Source of the DNA: CAZSNH01 sp052388455
GTDB lineage: Bacteria > Pseudomonadota > Alphaproteobacteria > Rhizobiales > Hyphomicrobiaceae
Length of the DNA: 64,000 nucleotides
Direction: 5' to 3'
Assembly: GCA_052388455.1 (NCBI GenBank)
Contig: JBQTIA010000007.1
Location: 111,641 to 175,640, forward strand
Below the pieces are notes generated by a model. It was given only the letters and a program-made list of their open reading frames with translations. It did no database searches and was not told the DNA's origin. This document shows positions 7,880 to 16,060 of this stretch, piece by piece (the stretch's first letter is position 1; every line of letters begins with the position of its first letter). A program made the position numbers and the translations under genes.

Positions 7880-8649
7880 AGCCGAAAGGTGACCGAGGCG
7901 GAGCGTGCAGCGTGCCCATCGAGGACAAGGACGATGATCCCGCCGTCGCTCGAGGCGCGCTGTTCGAAGCGGCTCGGCCGCCGCTGCATGCTGGCCACCG
8001 CCAGCGGCTGAGGGAACGCTTCGAGAGGGGCGGGCCCGATGCGATGCCCGACTACGAGCTGCTCGAAATGGTTCTGTTCCGTGCCCTGCCGCGCCAGGAC
8101 ACCAAGGACCTCGCCAAGCGCCTCCTCGCTCGCTTCGGAACGTTCGTCGAAGTGATCAACGCCACACCCGCCCAGTTGAAGGACGTGAAGGGAGCCGGCG
8201 AACGCGTGGTCACGGAGCTGAAGCTGATCCGCGCCGCTGCCGTCCGGCTGCTCAAGACCGAAGTCGCCGAGAAACCTGCCCTCTCCTCCTGGAACGACGT
8301 GCTCGGCTACCTGCGGGCCGCGCAGGCGTTCGAGGCGCGCGAGATGTTCCGCATTCTTTTCCTCGACAAGAAGAACCGGCTGATCGCCGACGAAGTGCAG
8401 GGACACGGCACCGTCGACCACACGCCAGTCTACATCCGCGAGGTGGTGAAGCGGGCGCTGGACCTTTCCGCCTCGGCCATCATACTCGTGCACAATCATC
8501 CCTCCGGCGATCTGACGCCGTCGCGTGCCGACATCGACCTGACGCGGCAGATCGTGGACGCAGCCAAGCCTCTCGGCATCGTGGTGCATGACCACGTCAT
8601 CGTCGGGCGCGCCGGACACTCGAGCTTCCGCGCCCTGCGCCTGATCTGA
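7876..8649 (+). CDS. radC: RadC/YeeS family JAB-domain protein
   Basis: A 257-residue protein with an N-terminal helix-hairpin-helix region (about residues 45-125, including KDVKGAGERVV) and a C-terminal JAMM/MPN+ metal-binding domain. The JAMM signature is H206-x-H208-PSGDLTPSRA-D219, complete. Despite the historical name, RadC is no longer held to be a general recombinational-repair factor, and its reaction is unsettled. The TTG start at 7876 overlaps the map stop by four bases. map-radC adjacency is common in alphaproteobacteria. Confidence 0.9.
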   Translation: MKPKGDRGGACSVPIEDKDDDPAVARGALFEAARPPLHAGHRQRLRERFERGGPDAMPDYELLEMVLFRALPRQDTKDLAKRLLARFGTFVEVINATPAQLKDVKGAGERVVTELKLIRAAAVRLLKTEVAEKPALSSWNDVLGYLRAAQAFEAREMFRILFLDKKNRLIADEVQGHGTVDHTPVYIREVVKRALDLSASAIILVHNHPSGDLTPSRADIDLTRQIVDAAKPLGIVVHDHVIVGRAGHSSFRALRLI

Positions 8650-8658
8650 GCCGGACCC

Positions 8659-9564
8659 ATGACCCTTCGCAGCACGCGCGACACCGAGATCAATCTTGCC
8701 GCCCTTTCCGCCGCCGCGCCGGCACGCGCCGGCGATCTCGCCTTCCGTCGCTTCTGCACCCCGCGCCTCTCGGAGCGGCGCAGCGCCGATCACGACCTTC
8801 TGACCGAGCGGGCGCGCCATCATCTGCGGAATGCCCGCTGGGTACGCGTGCCGACGAGCCGCGGCGAGATGCAGAGTTATATTCTGGAGCCCGATACGTC
8901 GCCGCGCGGAGAGACCGTGATGGTGGTGCACGGCTGGACCAGCGAATCGTCTTTCATGACGGTGTTCGCGGAACCGATCCGGCGGGCCGGCTACCGTGTG
9001 CTGCTCGTCGATCAGCCGGCGCATGGCAAGAGCGACGGCGAGGTTGCGAGCCTCATCGACTGCGCGCAGGCCCTGCTCGAAGTCGCCGAGGCCCTGGGCC
9101 CCGTCCGCCACGTCGTCGCCCACTCGATGGGTTGCCTGGCAGCCCTTCTGGTCGGCGAAGGCGGTCCACCGATGCCGCGTCGGATTGCTTTCGACCGCTA
9201 CGTGCTCGTCGCCTGTCCCAACCGCTTCGGCGAGGTGACGGCGGAGTTTGGGGACAGCCTCGGCCTTTCAGCGGAGGCCCAGCGCATCTACGAGCGACGG
9301 CTCGAACGTATCGCGCATCGCACGATTGCCAGCTTCACCGGAGCGAACCTGCTCGCCGCCACCGGGTGCCCGACCTTGCTGCTGCATGCCCGCGACGACG
9401 AAGAGGTGGCCTTCTCGTGCGCGGAGCAGATCGTCGACCAGTGTCCTGCCGCGCAGTTGCAGCCTTTCGACGGCCTCGGCCACCGCATGATCCTCTACGC
9501 CACGCCAGCCGCCCGGGCGGCGGTGGCGTTTCTCAACCGGAAATCAGACGGGGCCAAAGATTGA
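8659..9564 (+). CDS. Alpha/beta-fold hydrolase
   Basis: A 301-residue cytoplasmic hydrolase. The oxyanion motif HGWTSE is at residue 91. The nucleophile elbow AHSMG places Ser156 as nucleophile. The acid is probably in HARDDEEV and the base histidine in FDGLGHRMIL near the C-terminus, completing a triad. The first 70 residues form a cap-like extension. The substrate is unknown; esterase or lysophospholipase-like activity is a guess from the fold. It starts 9 bases after radC and is convergent with arsM. Confidence 0.8.
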   Translation: MTLRSTRDTEINLAALSAAAPARAGDLAFRRFCTPRLSERRSADHDLLTERARHHLRNARWVRVPTSRGEMQSYILEPDTSPRGETVMVVHGWTSESSFMTVFAEPIRRAGYRVLLVDQPAHGKSDGEVASLIDCAQALLEVAEALGPVRHVVAHSMGCLAALLVGEGGPPMPRRIAFDRYVLVACPNRFGEVTAEFGDSLGLSAEAQRIYERRLERIAHRTIASFTGANLLAATGCPTLLLHARDDEEVAFSCAEQIVDQCPAAQLQPFDGLGHRMILYATPAARAAVAFLNRKSDGAKD

Positions 9565-9574
9565 CCGCGGCGGG

Positions 9575-10546
9575 TCAGCAGCAACCGCCGCCATCGTAAT
9601 GATAGGTGGAGTCCGAGACGTAGATATCATCCCGGCCTAAGGCCATCAGCGCCTTCGCCGTCTTGTCGCAGACCGCCAGCGGCTGGTTGACAGCCAGCGT
9701 ATGGCCCTTGCGGTCGTCGAAGAGTTCCTGGTCGCCGTAGTAGATCGCCGTGCGCCCGGTGAACACGCAAGGGCCATCGGCGGGCATCGGATCCTTGATG
9801 GCGGCGATCTCGACGCTTTCGATGGGGATCAGACGATCGACATCGTAATGGCGCGGGGAGAGCAGCCGATAGGGCCGCTTGGCGCGGATTTCGATGGTGC
9901 CGAAGCCGAGGTCGGTCAGCCGCTTGATGTAGTCGGCGACGGGGATGGCGCCGGTGAGGCACATGGCCCGCAACCGCTCGTCGCGCCGCACGTTGTACGG
10001 CATCTCGACGTCGCACACGGGGTCCGAAAGGACGAGCTTGCCGCGCGGTTTCAGCACCCGATACATTTCGGACAGCGCCCGCTTCAGATCGTCGTCGTGG
10101 AAAATGTTGAACAGGCAGTTCTGCGCCGCGATGTCGACGGTAGCGCTCTCGATCGGCAGATTGAGCGCATCGCCCTTGCGCAGCTCGACGAAATCGCGCT
10201 TGAACCAGTCGTTCTGCCGCTCGGCGTCCTCGAGATTCTGATTGCAGACAGCAATCATTTCATCGACCACGTCGAGGCCGATGACGCCGCCCTTGCGGCG
10301 GCTGAAATAGGAGAACTGCAGCACCTCCATGCCGCCGCCCACGCCGACGTAGAGCACCGTCGGAGAGTTGACGAGGTCGCGCGGGTTCACCGTCGAACCG
10401 CAGCCGTAGTTCATTTCCAGCATCCGCTTCGGAATGACGAGGCCGGGAAGCTGCCAGATCGGCGTCGTCGTGCAGCACAGTCCCTGCTGCGGATTGAGCG
10501 CCGCCTCCGCGTACACATCACGCGTGACGATATGGTTGAGCTGCAT
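9575..10546 (-). CDS. arsM: Arsenosugar-type arsenite methyltransferase ArsM
   Basis: A 323-residue SAM-dependent methyltransferase. The Rossmann motif I is VLYVGVGGGMEVLQF, followed by GVIGLDVVDEM. Features specific to the arsenosugar ArsM subgroup are the early pair GLCCTTTPIWQLPGL, the block MNYGCGSTVNPRDL, AQNCLFNIF after the core fold, and the C-terminal end YHYDGGGCC. The subgroup methylates As(III) on the way to arsenosugars and usually sits beside the radical-SAM gene arsS, which is absent here. The cysteines are the likely arsenite ligands. Flanking genes have no known arsenic role. Confidence 0.85.
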   Translation of the reverse strand: MQLNHIVTRDVYAEAALNPQQGLCCTTTPIWQLPGLVIPKRMLEMNYGCGSTVNPRDLVNSPTVLYVGVGGGMEVLQFSYFSRRKGGVIGLDVVDEMIAVCNQNLEDAERQNDWFKRDFVELRKGDALNLPIESATVDIAAQNCLFNIFHDDDLKRALSEMYRVLKPRGKLVLSDPVCDVEMPYNVRRDERLRAMCLTGAIPVADYIKRLTDLGFGTIEIRAKRPYRLLSPRHYDVDRLIPIESVEIAAIKDPMPADGPCVFTGRTAIYYGDQELFDDRKGHTLAVNQPLAVCDKTAKALMALGRDDIYVSDSTYHYDGGGCC

Positions 10547-10869
10547 GGATCAAACCCCGGCGTTGCTGAGAAGCAGATTGGACTGAAGCCCGATCATAGC
10601 GGCGATCGGAATCATGATCACCCTGGAAAGCTGAACGTTACCGACGGCCGCGTGCCGGTCCGGTCGGACTCCGCGCTGAAGCCGGACTTCGACCGGGTTA
10701 TTGCGCCGGTCCCCGGCCCGCATGCTTCTCGTGACGGCCCGTCCTGCAACTACGCCGAGCCGTCGACACAGTTTCGGTCGCCATTCACAGCCGGCGCGGC
10801 GAAGTGTCTTTTTCCGTCAATGAGCCTTTCCTTGAACACACGGCCGTGGTGCGGATACTCGGAAAAGAC
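10547..10869. other. Intergenic region between divergent arsM and an EptA-like gene
   Basis: About 320 bases if the downstream gene starts at 10870. It should carry both promoters. I see no clear ArsR-type dyad and no terminator. A GTG at 10804 in the frame of the next gene has no ribosome binding site, whereas the GTG at 10870 is preceded by GGAAAAG. Confidence 0.3.
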
Positions 10870-12621
10870 GTGAAAAATCAGGGGTCTTCCGTGACGTACA
10901 CTGACGATGCGACTCGCCGCCCGGTCGGGCTGGCGATTCTTTCGACCGTCGCCTTCGCGGCTATCACGGGCCTGCTGTTTCTCATTCCGGACCTGGTCGC
11001 GTCCCGCCTGACCGATGCCATCCTTCCGCTATCGAAGACGACTCCTGCCATCATTCTCACAGTTGCGGCACTGCTGATGACGTGCGCGGGCTCGAGGCCG
11101 ATGCGCATGGGTCTGATCGCTTTTTTCGGCTTCAATCAGATCTTCTGGCTCGGATGCCTCGCCTACTTCGGCCAGATCATGACTCCCGACCAGTTTCTGC
11201 TGGCCCCGCACGAAGCGCCCGACATTATTGGCGGCATCGTCGCCGAGCTTCCGACCTTGCTCGCGAGCACCGCTCTCGTCGTTGCGAGCACCGTACCGCT
11301 CGTTCTGCTGCACTGGCCGATCCGCCCGCACGGGTGGGCGAGCCCCTGGCGTCATGCCCTGGTCACCGCCATCGCGCCGCTGGCCGTCGCCGGCCTCGGC
11401 ATCTACTGGTTCAGCCACCACAAGTTCTCCACCGCCTATCCCGGCCCGTGGACGCCCTCCATCATCGGCCCCTACCAGTCCTCCGTCGGCGCGCTGCGCA
11501 TCGCCTGGACCTCCGTGACCGCCGGAGCCGATCTCGGCATCCGCGATCAGGTCGTCGAGACGCTCACGCTGCCGGACGAGCCGGTGACGGTGGTCGTGAT
11601 CATGGGCGAAAGCATTTCGGGCCGGCGGCTCGGAGTCCTCGGCTATGGCAAGGATACCACTCCCGAACTCTCGGCGTGGGCCACTTCGCCTCCGCCCGGG
11701 TTCAGCCTCGATCGCAAGCTCGGCTTCTCGGGCGGAGTCGCGACGTTCGCCAGCGTGCCGTCCTTCCTCCGGATGTCCTATTGGCCGATGCAGGCCGACA
11801 GGCGCGGACTGAACCTCTTCGAGCTCGCCAACCGCCAGGGCTTCAAGAGCTGGTACTACTCGGCACAGGCGCCCGTGTTCCTCAATCTGGCCGGAGGAGC
11901 ACCCAAGGCCGAGGCCATCGTCACCGTCGAACAGCTCCAGCGGAGGTTTGGCTCCAACAACGACGAGGGGCTCGTGAAGCTCGTCAGCGAGCTGTCCGAC
12001 GCACCACAACGCCGGTTTGTTTTCCTGCATCAGCGCGTCAATCATTCCGACTACATTCAACACTGCGCCCATGTCGTCCCGTCGATCGATCTCGAACCGG
12101 TGCCTGTAGAGGCGCCGCGCGCCGTGCGCACGCCGATCGCCTACGACAACGGATTGCGTTGCTATGACCGCAACGTCGCGGCGATCACGCGCGCGTTTCT
12201 GTCGTCGAAGGGCGCCGTCCATATCTTCATCACCGCCGACCACGCCGAGCTGATGGGCGAAAAGGGGAAGTGGGGGCACTCGATGGCCGACCTCGAAGCG
12301 GCGACCGTCCCCTACATGTTGCTCACCAACCGGCCGGACAGCCCGGTCGCCAAGCGGTTCCGCGCGATCGAGGTGCCGACCACGTATCGCTTCGCGCAGG
12401 TCGTCGCCGAGGCGCTCGGTCATTCCGTGACGACGCCAGGTATCAGCGACGACACGTTCTTCCTGAACACGACGATGCCGTTCGCACAGGCCGGCTACAT
12501 GCGGGTCGACCGGATCGAACCGCATGTCTTCCGTGTCCGCACCTACACCAGCAACGGCCAGATGCGGTCCGACATCCGGCACGAGGGCCCGCTGACGACC
12601 GTGCCGGCCGCAACGCAGTAG
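10870..12621 (+). CDS. Phosphoethanolamine transferase-like membrane sulfatase-fold enzyme
   Basis: About 583 residues from a GTG preceded by GGAAAAG; a GTG at 10804 would add 22. The N-terminal third holds about five membrane helices. The rest is a periplasmic alkaline-phosphatase/sulfatase fold. EptA-family marks are MGESISGRRLGVLGYGKDTT, with the metal-binding Glu in GES, the nucleophile region ATFASVPSFL, and the late metal motif TADHAELMGEKGKWGH. Such enzymes add phosphoethanolamine from phosphatidylethanolamine to lipid A, glycans or other surface molecules. The acceptor here is unknown. A colistin-resistance role should not be assumed. Confidence 0.8.
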   Translation: MKNQGSSVTYTDDATRRPVGLAILSTVAFAAITGLLFLIPDLVASRLTDAILPLSKTTPAIILTVAALLMTCAGSRPMRMGLIAFFGFNQIFWLGCLAYFGQIMTPDQFLLAPHEAPDIIGGIVAELPTLLASTALVVASTVPLVLLHWPIRPHGWASPWRHALVTAIAPLAVAGLGIYWFSHHKFSTAYPGPWTPSIIGPYQSSVGALRIAWTSVTAGADLGIRDQVVETLTLPDEPVTVVVIMGESISGRRLGVLGYGKDTTPELSAWATSPPPGFSLDRKLGFSGGVATFASVPSFLRMSYWPMQADRRGLNLFELANRQGFKSWYYSAQAPVFLNLAGGAPKAEAIVTVEQLQRRFGSNNDEGLVKLVSELSDAPQRRFVFLHQRVNHSDYIQHCAHVVPSIDLEPVPVEAPRAVRTPIAYDNGLRCYDRNVAAITRAFLSSKGAVHIFITADHAELMGEKGKWGHSMADLEAATVPYMLLTNRPDSPVAKRFRAIEVPTTYRFAQVVAEALGHSVTTPGISDDTFFLNTTMPFAQAGYMRVDRIEPHVFRVRTYTSNGQMRSDIRHEGPLTTVPAATQ

Positions 12622-12661
12622 GACGCTTCATCCCGGCCGCGGACCATGCTATTTTTCGCGG

Positions 12662-13216
12662 ATGAACGCGCCGTTCCTGAAGCACATGACCGCCGACGAG
12701 TTCGTGGCCTGGGCCGCGAGGCAGGACCTCGGCCGCTTTGAACTGATTGACGGGCTGGTGGTCGAAATGAACGCCGAACGATCTATCCATGCCCGTGTCA
12801 AGCGCCGCGCCGCCAATGCACTCGATGCAGCACTTCTTCGATCTGGCCTAGTCGGTGAAGTCTTCGGCGATGGCATGGCGGTCCGGATTTCGGATCGCAT
12901 CGTGCACGAGCCGGATGCCCTCGTGCGCCTCGGTCCGCCGCTCGACGACGACGCGACGGTCGTCACCGACCCGGTTGTCGTGGTCGAAGTCTTGAGCCCC
13001 AGCACGGGGCCGGTCGACACCAACGCCAAGCTGATCAACTATTTCAGTCTGCCGAGTGTCGAGCATTACCTCGTTGTCAACACCAGCAAGCGTCTGATCC
13101 AGTATTTCCGGCGCGATGCCTCCGGCTCGACGATCATGACCATCGTCAGCGAAGGTGAGCTTTACCTCGATCCGCCGGGCCTCAAAATGAAAATCGAAGA
13201 GGTCTTCTCGGCCTGA
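12662..13216 (+). CDS. Uma2-family (DUF820) predicted endonuclease-fold protein
   Basis: A 184-residue member of the Uma2 family, a PD-(D/E)XK nuclease-like fold frequent in cyanobacteria and proteobacteria with no established function. Recognisable elements are MTADEFVAWAA, FELIDGLVVEM, the core Asp in HEPDALVRLG, and the VVVVEVLSPST strand with its Glu. KLINYFSLPSVEHYLVVN is the conserved C-terminal block. The ATG at 12662 sits 40 bases after the preceding gene. It is convergent with the YkgJ-type gene. Confidence 0.85.
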   Translation: MNAPFLKHMTADEFVAWAARQDLGRFELIDGLVVEMNAERSIHARVKRRAANALDAALLRSGLVGEVFGDGMAVRISDRIVHEPDALVRLGPPLDDDATVVTDPVVVVEVLSPSTGPVDTNAKLINYFSLPSVEHYLVVNTSKRLIQYFRRDASGSTIMTIVSEGELYLDPPGLKMKIEEVFSA

Positions 13217-13231
13217 CGCCCTTCGCCGGTT

Positions 13232-13789
13232 TCACTCTGGCGACGAACCTTGCGCCCTTGGATCGTCCGGCTCGACGACGATGAAATCCCGCACGGGTCC
13301 GGCGGCCGGCCGCGTTTCGACCGCTACAATGACCTGATCGTCGCGGACCATGCCGAGGTCCTTCTCCCTGCCGGGCATGACGATGACCGCACGCTGCCCC
13401 GTCCACACGATCACGTACCCACCATCGCGCCCGGCATTTGCCGCCCAGCCGCGGATGGTCGAGATGAAGGGCTCCCGCCGCCAGACGTCGGGCAGTCCGG
13501 GATCGGCGTGGATGGCAACGCGATTGGCCCGTTCCTCGAAATTGATGAGAAACTTGGCCTTAGACGGTTTCCACCGCTCGTCGAGATGCGGGATGCGGAG
13601 GTAGCCGCAGTGAAACCCTCGGCAGGGCTCGGGCCGTTGCTCGTAGATTTTGCAGCCGCGTGACTTGTCGCAGTGTACGCACCACGTCCCGCGCGGCTTT
13701 TCGATAATGTCGATTTCCAGCAGCTTGCAGCACAGCGTACAACCATCGCAGGTACGTCCCGGGACCAGATCAGATGTGGCAACGGTCAT
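13232..13789 (-). CDS. YkgJ-type cysteine-cluster protein
   Basis: A 185-residue protein of the zinc/iron-chelating YkgJ family. The cysteine cluster is in the first 65 residues: RTCDGCTLCCKLL, then GTWCVHCDKSRGCKIYEQRP and EPCRGFHCGY. Such clusters are thought to bind a metal or Fe-S centre, but the function is unknown. The last 120 residues show no recognisable domain. It is convergent with the Uma2 gene with 15 bases between stops. Confidence 0.8.
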   Translation of the reverse strand: MTVATSDLVPGRTCDGCTLCCKLLEIDIIEKPRGTWCVHCDKSRGCKIYEQRPEPCRGFHCGYLRIPHLDERWKPSKAKFLINFEERANRVAIHADPGLPDVWRREPFISTIRGWAANAGRDGGYVIVWTGQRAVIVMPGREKDLGMVRDDQVIVAVETRPAAGPVRDFIVVEPDDPRAQGSSPE

Positions 13790-13809
13790 GGCGTGTCCCG
13801 AACAGCAGG

Positions 13810-13834
13810 GTGTCAGACCCGGAGGGCTTGATAC
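13810..13834. repeat. Degenerate copy of a 27-bp palindromic element
   Basis: GTGTCAGACCC, GGA loop, GGGCTTGATAC. It matches the two perfect palindromes near 17.8 kb except for changes in the right arm that break three pairs. It lies between the 5' end of the YkgJ-type gene and the 3' end of dcd. Confidence 0.7.
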
Positions 13835-13928
13835 TGTCGAGCGGAAGTTCCGCTTTCCGCTCTACAGCATCAGCGCGCGGAGCTGGTGGGGCGGCCGCGC
13901 GACAGAAAAAGCAACCACCAGGCGAGCG

Positions 13929-15074
13929 TTACTTGAAATGCTTACTGAGCTTCAAGCCCTGGGCCTGATAGTTGGAGCCGAGGTCGCGTCCGTAAAGCAT
14001 TTCCGGCACCTCGACCATGCGCTCGTAGACGAGGCGGCCGATGATCTGCCCGTGCTCCAGGATGAACGGCACCTTGTGTGAGCGCACCTCCAGCACCACG
14101 CGCGAGCCGTGCCCGCCGGCCGCAGCATGTCCGAACCCCGGGTCCATGAACCCGGCGTAGTGGACGCGGAACTCGCCGACCAGCGGATTGAACGGCATCA
14201 TTTCGGCGGCGTGCGTCGGCGGGATGTGCACGGCCTCCTTCGACGCCAGGATATAGAACTGGTCGGGGTCGAGGATCAGCCGCTTGGCGCCCCTGACGTG
14301 GATCGGCTCCCAGTAGTCCGCGACGGCGCACGAGCCGGGAGCATCGACATCGACGACGCCCGTGTGCCGTTTGGCGCGGTAACCGACGAGACCCGCCTTG
14401 TCGCCGATGAGATCGACAGAGAGCGCGATGCCATCGGATATATCCCCGCCGCCTCCGGACACCAGCGTCGTCTCGGCGTGCAATCGTGCCAATGTCGCAT
14501 CGTCGACGCGCGGGCTGCCGACCCGGAATCGAAGCTGCGTCAGCTTGGACCCCCGTCGCGCCACGATCGGAAACGTCTGCGGGCAGATTTCGGCGTAAAG
14601 CGGTCCCTTGTAGCCCGCCGGGATCTGATCGAAGGCCGAAACGCCGTCGGCGATGACGCGGGTGAAAACGTCGAGCCGGCCGGTCGAACTTTTCGGGTTC
14701 GACGAGGCGGAAATTCCGGCCGGAAGCGCAAGACTCTCCAGCAGCGGCACGATGTAGACGCAGCCGGTTTCGAGAACCGCGCCCTTTTCGATGTCGATCT
14801 CGTGAAGCGTCAGATCGGCGAGCTTTTCGGAAACTTTGCGGCCAGGTCCGGGCAGGAAGCTCGCCCGCACGCGGAGCGCTTTCGCGCCGAGCCGCAGATC
14901 GATGCTGGCCGGCTGAAGCTGTCCCGGCACCAGTGCTTCGGCAAGTCTGATCGCCCCACCGGATACCAGCGCGCGGATGGCCTGCGCCGGGAGGATTCCA
15001 TCGCTCACGGCTACGCCCAGTTTGGGCCACGGGGCAGCCGATTTTGCGCCGATATTCTCTTTCAATTTGCTCAT
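13929..15074 (-). CDS. dcd: 2'-deoxycytidine 5'-triphosphate deaminase, long two-domain form
   Basis: Deaminates dCTP to dUTP for thymidylate synthesis. At 381 residues it is about twice the enterobacterial enzyme and shows two dUTPase-fold halves. The first half carries SASSNPKSSTGRLDVFTR (residues 122-139) and PAGYKGPLYAE. The second carries MPFNPLVGEFRVHYAGFMDP (293-312) and SRVVLEVRSHKVPF. This long form is usual in Hyphomicrobiales. Start ATG at 15074 (MSKLKENIG). The neighbours do not suggest an operon. Confidence 0.9.
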   Translation of the reverse strand: MSKLKENIGAKSAAPWPKLGVAVSDGILPAQAIRALVSGGAIRLAEALVPGQLQPASIDLRLGAKALRVRASFLPGPGRKVSEKLADLTLHEIDIEKGAVLETGCVYIVPLLESLALPAGISASSNPKSSTGRLDVFTRVIADGVSAFDQIPAGYKGPLYAEICPQTFPIVARRGSKLTQLRFRVGSPRVDDATLARLHAETTLVSGGGGDISDGIALSVDLIGDKAGLVGYRAKRHTGVVDVDAPGSCAVADYWEPIHVRGAKRLILDPDQFYILASKEAVHIPPTHAAEMMPFNPLVGEFRVHYAGFMDPGFGHAAAGGHGSRVVLEVRSHKVPFILEHGQIIGRLVYERMVEVPEMLYGRDLGSNYQAQGLKLSKHFK

Positions 15075-15220
15075 GTCCCCGATCTAGACCATGGCGCTGG
15101 TTCGTCCAACAGCAGCCAGCAAACGACTCACTGGAAAGGAGAAACCACCACCATCGGGCTTGAAAGCAATTGGAGTTGCTCCAACATCTCGAAGGCCAGC
15201 AGCAACAGAAGGATCAAGGC

Positions 15221-15739
15221 ATGTTAGCGTCGCCCGTCCGTGCCGGTACCATTTTGTACCTTGATTTCAGCACTTTGAACTTTGAGAAGCCGCACTTCAC
15301 TGATGGACATCCCGTCGTCGTCGTCAGCCCAGAGGGACATCAGAAGAAGAACGGAATGGCTTACGTTGTACCTCTGACCTCTGAGGTCGGAAATAGAGGC
15401 AACACCAACGCGGTCGAGGTGAACAACGCCACCTTCCTCAAGACAAGCCCGACCGGGCGGTCATTCGCAATCTGCGATAAAATGATCAGCGTGCCCTTGC
15501 AGCAGCTCGACCGTTATCGTCCAGGGCGCCGCGTGCGCTTCGGCCAGAACCGCATCCCGGACTATCAACTGTCCGGCGAGGAGCTGAAGCTCGTCAGACT
15601 TGGCTGCACCAGGATGATCTGGTCCGATGATGAGTTCAGGATGTCGCTGTCCGATGCCTTTAAGGATCTTCTTAACAGGTTGAAAATGCGCCAGGAGAGA
15701 TCGCACCAGCAGGGCCGAAAGATTGCCAGCGCCACATAG
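15221..15739 (+). CDS. PemK/MazF-like toxin-family protein without visible antitoxin
   Basis: 172 residues from an ATG preceded by GAAGGATCAAGG. The MazF/PemK fold marks are VRAGTILYLDF near the start, GHPVVVVSPEGH, VVPLTSEV, and later SFAICDKMISVPLQQL, matching the family's S-x-x-x-C-D-x-[IM]-x-x-V block. The family cleaves RNA and is normally paired with an antitoxin gene just upstream. No such gene with a start codon is seen in the 146 bases after dcd. The C-terminal 50 residues are a basic helical extension. Its base composition is visibly more AT-rich than its neighbours and it has its own terminator, both suggesting acquisition. Confidence 0.7.
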   Translation: MLASPVRAGTILYLDFSTLNFEKPHFTDGHPVVVVSPEGHQKKNGMAYVVPLTSEVGNRGNTNAVEVNNATFLKTSPTGRSFAICDKMISVPLQQLDRYRPGRRVRFGQNRIPDYQLSGEELKLVRLGCTRMIWSDDEFRMSLSDAFKDLLNRLKMRQERSHQQGRKIASAT

Positions 15740-15774
15740 GCGTGCTGTTGATCCTGACCCGCCCGTTTGCTTCC

Positions 15775-15803
15775 GAGCCGCCAAATCGAGCGGCTCTTTT
15801 TTA
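15775..15803 (+). terminator. Intrinsic terminator of the PemK-like gene
   Basis: GAGCCGC at 15775-15781, eight-base loop, GCGGCTC at 15790-15796, then TTTTTTATT. A seven-pair GC-rich stem with an immediate U-run, 36 bases after the stop. A textbook rho-independent terminator. Confidence 0.9.
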
Positions 15804-15883
15804 TTGCGCTCGTCCTACCGGCACCGGCGTCGTGGCGTCCGGTCCACTTGACGCCATGCGCGGTTCGGGGCTACTCCCGCGCT

Positions 15884-15945
15884 CTCTCGTGGTGATTTGG
15901 CCGGCCGGCTTGCAGCCACGTAAAACAACTCGCTAAAGGGCCGTG
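15884..15945 (+). promoter_or_regulatory. SAM-II riboswitch upstream of metZ
   Basis: The SAM-II (SAM-alpha) consensus is clearly matched. Stem P1 is CGTGG at 15888-15892 with CCACG at 15916-15920. Within the P1 loop lies GGTGATTTGG, the hallmark conserved block. After P1 come TAAAACAA and CGCTAAAGGG at 15931-15940, the conserved 3' block that forms the pseudoknot. SAM-II aptamers are known in alphaproteobacteria ahead of methionine genes. S-adenosylmethionine binding should lower metZ expression. A terminator follows within about 30 bases. Confidence 0.92.
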
Positions 15946-15967
15946 CGCGAACCCGGTTTCCGTTTCG

Positions 15968-16009
15968 CCCGGCTTCTCTCGAGGCGGGCGCAGGCGAGCC
16001 GGTTTTTTT
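15968..16009 (+). terminator. Riboswitch-linked terminator in the metZ leader
   Basis: CCGGCT at 15969-15974 pairs with AGCCGG at 15997-16002, immediately followed by seven T (16003-16009). It lies between the SAM-II aptamer and the metZ start, where the expression platform is expected. The stem interior is only partly paired. Confidence 0.75.
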
Positions 16010-16060
16010 GTGACCGCGCGGCATCTCTCCCTTGCCGCCCGCAGCCGAGGAGTGCCCGCG

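Noticed and set aside
9701..10873. Long open frame antisense to arsM
   Set aside because: Antisense frames of this length are common in GC-rich DNA; arsM on the other strand has strong family evidence.
15091..15267. 59-codon frame just upstream of the PemK-like gene as a possible antitoxin
   Set aside because: It overlaps the toxin start by more than 40 bases, has no ribosome site and shows no antitoxin fold pattern.
16010..16060. Upstream GTG start for metZ
   Set aside because: It would place the first codons directly behind the leader terminator; the ATG at 16061 has a proper ribosome site and fits the family start.
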